NCBI GenBank assembly: GCA_002479655.1
Contig: DLOQ01000038.1
Coordinates: 9,828-16,539 of the forward strand
Origin: Lachnospiraceae bacterium UBA7480
GTDB lineage: Bacteria > Bacillota > Clostridia > Lachnospirales > Lachnospiraceae
Length of the DNA: 6,712 nucleotides
Direction of reading: 5' to 3'
Shown here: positions 5,651 to 6,712 of the stretch, one piece after another
How the letters are laid out: each line of letters begins with the position of its first letter
Numbering within the stretch: the first letter of the stretch is position 1
Position numbers and translations under genes: made by a program
The notes under the pieces: model-generated
What the model saw: only the letters and a program-made list of their open reading frames with translations
What the model was told of the DNA's origin: nothing
Databases searched by the model: none

Positions 5651-5917
5651 ATACCGTGCGGTCTGCATCGAACAATCCCAACATGCGCTGTCTATACAGT
5701 TAACTCCACCCAGGCAGCCTCGCGGCACATACGAATTCCCGCTTAGTGCTGCTGTGTTCCCACCCTGACACGGTTCACAGGCACGCATTGCGCAAGACCC
5801 AGATTTCAACATCACTTATATAGGGCTGCCATACCGACATACGCCCTCAACAGACCATCACCCCTGCTAAAGCGGATTGCAGGTTCAAGGCACCGCTGCC
5901 ACCCCGGCTGCACGGTA
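5651..5917 (-). ncRNA. ffs: Signal recognition particle RNA, large Gram-positive type
   Basis: This is the RNA scaffold of the SRP, which binds Ffh and targets nascent membrane and exported proteins. The domain IV core is clear on the minus strand near 5785-5740: GAACCGTGTCAGG, then a GTG/CAC stem with GGAA tetraloop (5760-5757), then AGCAGCACTAAGC. The ends pair: ATACCGTGC (5918-5910) with GCACGGTAT (5659-5651), fixing a length of about 267 nt, close to the roughly 271-nt scRNA of Bacillus subtilis. The 5' part (CAGCCGGGGTGG through CAGGGGTGATGG) matches the Alu-like domain of Firmicute SRP RNA. The location right after tadA is conserved in Bacillus. A near-consensus promoter precedes it. 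No hairpin plus U-tract follows, so the 3' end may be made by processing. Open frames here are spurious. Confidence 0.93.
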
Positions 5918-5922
5918 TCTTA

Positions 5923-5952
5923 AGTATATCCTTTTTTCCATATTTTTGTCAA
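5923..5952 (-). promoter_or_regulatory. Near-consensus vegetative promoter of the SRP RNA
   Basis: Minus strand: -35 TTGACA (5952-5947, perfect), an 18-base spacer, and -10 TATACT (5928-5923, one mismatch). The predicted start, about 5917-5916, coincides with the 5' end deduced from terminal pairing of the SRP RNA. It fits a strong constitutive housekeeping promoter. It lies just past the tadA stop codon. Confidence 0.88.
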
Positions 5953-5970
5953 TGAACTGCAGACATTTCC

Positions 5971-6501
5971 CTAATTTATTTTTCCTTTTTTCACAGCTTT
6001 TGCCACATTCTTCCATTCTGCATCTACGCAATGTATAAAGTTATCTTTTTTTACATGGGTTCTCAGGGATTTAAAAAAGCCGGATAGCAGTCTGCTGCAT
6101 TCTTCCTCCAGAATCCCCCGCGTCACATTTACCTGATGGTTAAATTCCGGCATTTCCAATATATTCAAGACAGAACCGCCGCAGCCCGCCTTAGGATTCA
6201 TGCAGCCCATGACCACCCTCGTCACTCTCGCCTGAACGATCGCACCGGCGCACATCTGACAGGGTTCCAGTGTCACATACAGCGTGCAGTCGGTCAGCCG
6301 CCAGTCATCCAGCATTTTACTCGCTTTTTTGATTGCGGTGATCTCCGCATGGGAAAGCGTACTCTTATCCGTATTACGTCTGTTGTAGCCCCGCCCAATG
6401 ATCCTGTCCTGATACACGATCACGCAGCCGATCGGCACCTCGCCCAATTTTGCCGCTTTTTTCGCAAGCTTTAAAGCCTCACGCATATATTTTTCATCCA
6501 T
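5971..6501 (-). CDS. tadA: tRNA adenosine(34) deaminase TadA
   Basis: TadA deaminates A34 to inosine in the anticodon of tRNA-Arg(ACG), an essential wobble edit. The 176-residue product starts MDEKYMREALKLAKKAAKLGEVPIGCVIV, the standard TadA opening. It carries the zinc deaminase signature: His51-Ala-Glu53 (Zn ligand and proton shuttle) and Pro80-Cys81-QM-Cys84 (Zn ligands). Downstream, RVVMGCMNPKAGCGGSVLNIL and the basic C-terminal helix (LLSGFFKSLR) are typical. I favour the ATG at 6501, with AGG five bases upstream, because it matches the family. The frame stays open to a TTG at 6600 preceded by AGGGAAGG, which would add 33 highly charged helical residues (AANRLLRKQQKEAEAERQRLL). That form cannot be excluded. 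The SRP RNA follows on the same strand, as in Bacillus. Confidence 0.93.
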   Translation of the reverse strand: MDEKYMREALKLAKKAAKLGEVPIGCVIVYQDRIIGRGYNRRNTDKSTLSHAEITAIKKASKMLDDWRLTDCTLYVTLEPCQMCAGAIVQARVTRVVMGCMNPKAGCGGSVLNILEMPEFNHQVNVTRGILEEECSRLLSGFFKSLRTHVKKDNFIHCVDAEWKNVAKAVKKGKIN

Positions 6502-6653
6502 TTTTTCCTGTAGCAGGCGCTGCCTCTCCGCTTCCGCTTCTTTCTGCTGTTTTCTAAGAAGTCTGTTTGCTGCTCTTTTTGCGCTTTTACTTTCTTCCAA
6601 AGACAGATACCTTCCCTCTCTTATTCCTTGCGTTATATTCTAAAAATGATATA

Positions 6654-6681
6654 CTTATACTGTGGACAGTTTTAAAATCAA
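6654..6681 (-). promoter_or_regulatory. Weak candidate promoter upstream of tadA
   Basis: Minus strand: TTGATT (6681-6676), 16 bases, TATAAG (6659-6654). Transcription would start near 6647, 47 bases before the alternative TTG start and about 146 before the ATG at 6501. A perfect palindrome, ACTGT-GG-ACAGT (6659-6670), falls in the spacer and could be an operator. The region is AT-rich, so both may be chance. I see no gene in 6601-6712. Confidence 0.3.
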
Positions 6682-6712
6682 AAAATAGGCGTTTGCGAAA
6701 CTCTAATCGGGT

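Noticed and set aside
5609..5815. Minus-strand open frame of 68 codons, cysteine-rich, with an ATG start
   Set aside because: It lies almost wholly within the SRP RNA, whose conserved core, tetraloop and end pairing explain the sequence.
6626..6655. Plus-strand TTGCGT-N16-TATACT, a possible divergent promoter
   Set aside because: The -35 is poor, the region is AT-rich, and no plus-strand gene is visible before the window ends.

Overview
The window looks like a chromosomal segment of a flagellated, low-to-mid GC Firmicute, most likely a Lachnospiraceae-type Clostridium relative. The clues are the Bacillus/Clostridium gene order flhG - PilZ brake - cheB - cheA, a large Alu-type SRP RNA directly after tadA, and exported proteins with the 'YYA..YPDL..AFG...HF..G.AEGR' repeats that I associate with this family. 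Every gene I can support is on the minus strand, so the window reads from right to left.

Layout in transcription order. (1) 6501-5971 encodes the tRNA adenosine deaminase TadA. (2) 5917-5651 is the SRP RNA, with a near-consensus promoter in front. (3) 5565-3879 holds two adjacent paralogous exported proteins, each with a signal peptide, two YPDL/AEGR repeats and a CAP/SCP domain; the second has a divergent CAP site. (4) 3744-2764 encodes a CarB/PylC-like ATP-grasp protein of unknown substrate. (5) 2793-2628 is a dense cluster of hairpins, partly a MITE-like repeat that also supplies the last codons of the ATP-grasp gene. (6) 2594-989 encodes FlhG and a YcgR-type PilZ protein, followed by a diverged copy of the repeat end and a good intrinsic terminator. 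(7) 735-145 encodes a CheB methylesterase domain without a receiver domain, preceded by a possible promoter of its own. (8) 155-1 is the start of cheA, running off the left edge.

The motility part is coherent. FlhG sets flagellar placement and number with FlhF, the PilZ protein couples c-di-GMP to the motor, and CheB and CheA belong to the chemotaxis adaptation and kinase module. The right part is housekeeping (TadA, SRP RNA). The CAP pair and the ATP-grasp gene lie between them, where dnaX (after the SRP RNA) and flhF (before flhG) would be expected from related genomes. The window therefore looks like a rearrangement junction with repeats at it. I do not see a convincing undescribed multi-gene system. 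The oddest points are the receiver-less CheB, the hairpin cluster forming a gene's 3' end, the orphan ATP-grasp gene and the divergent CAP paralogue.
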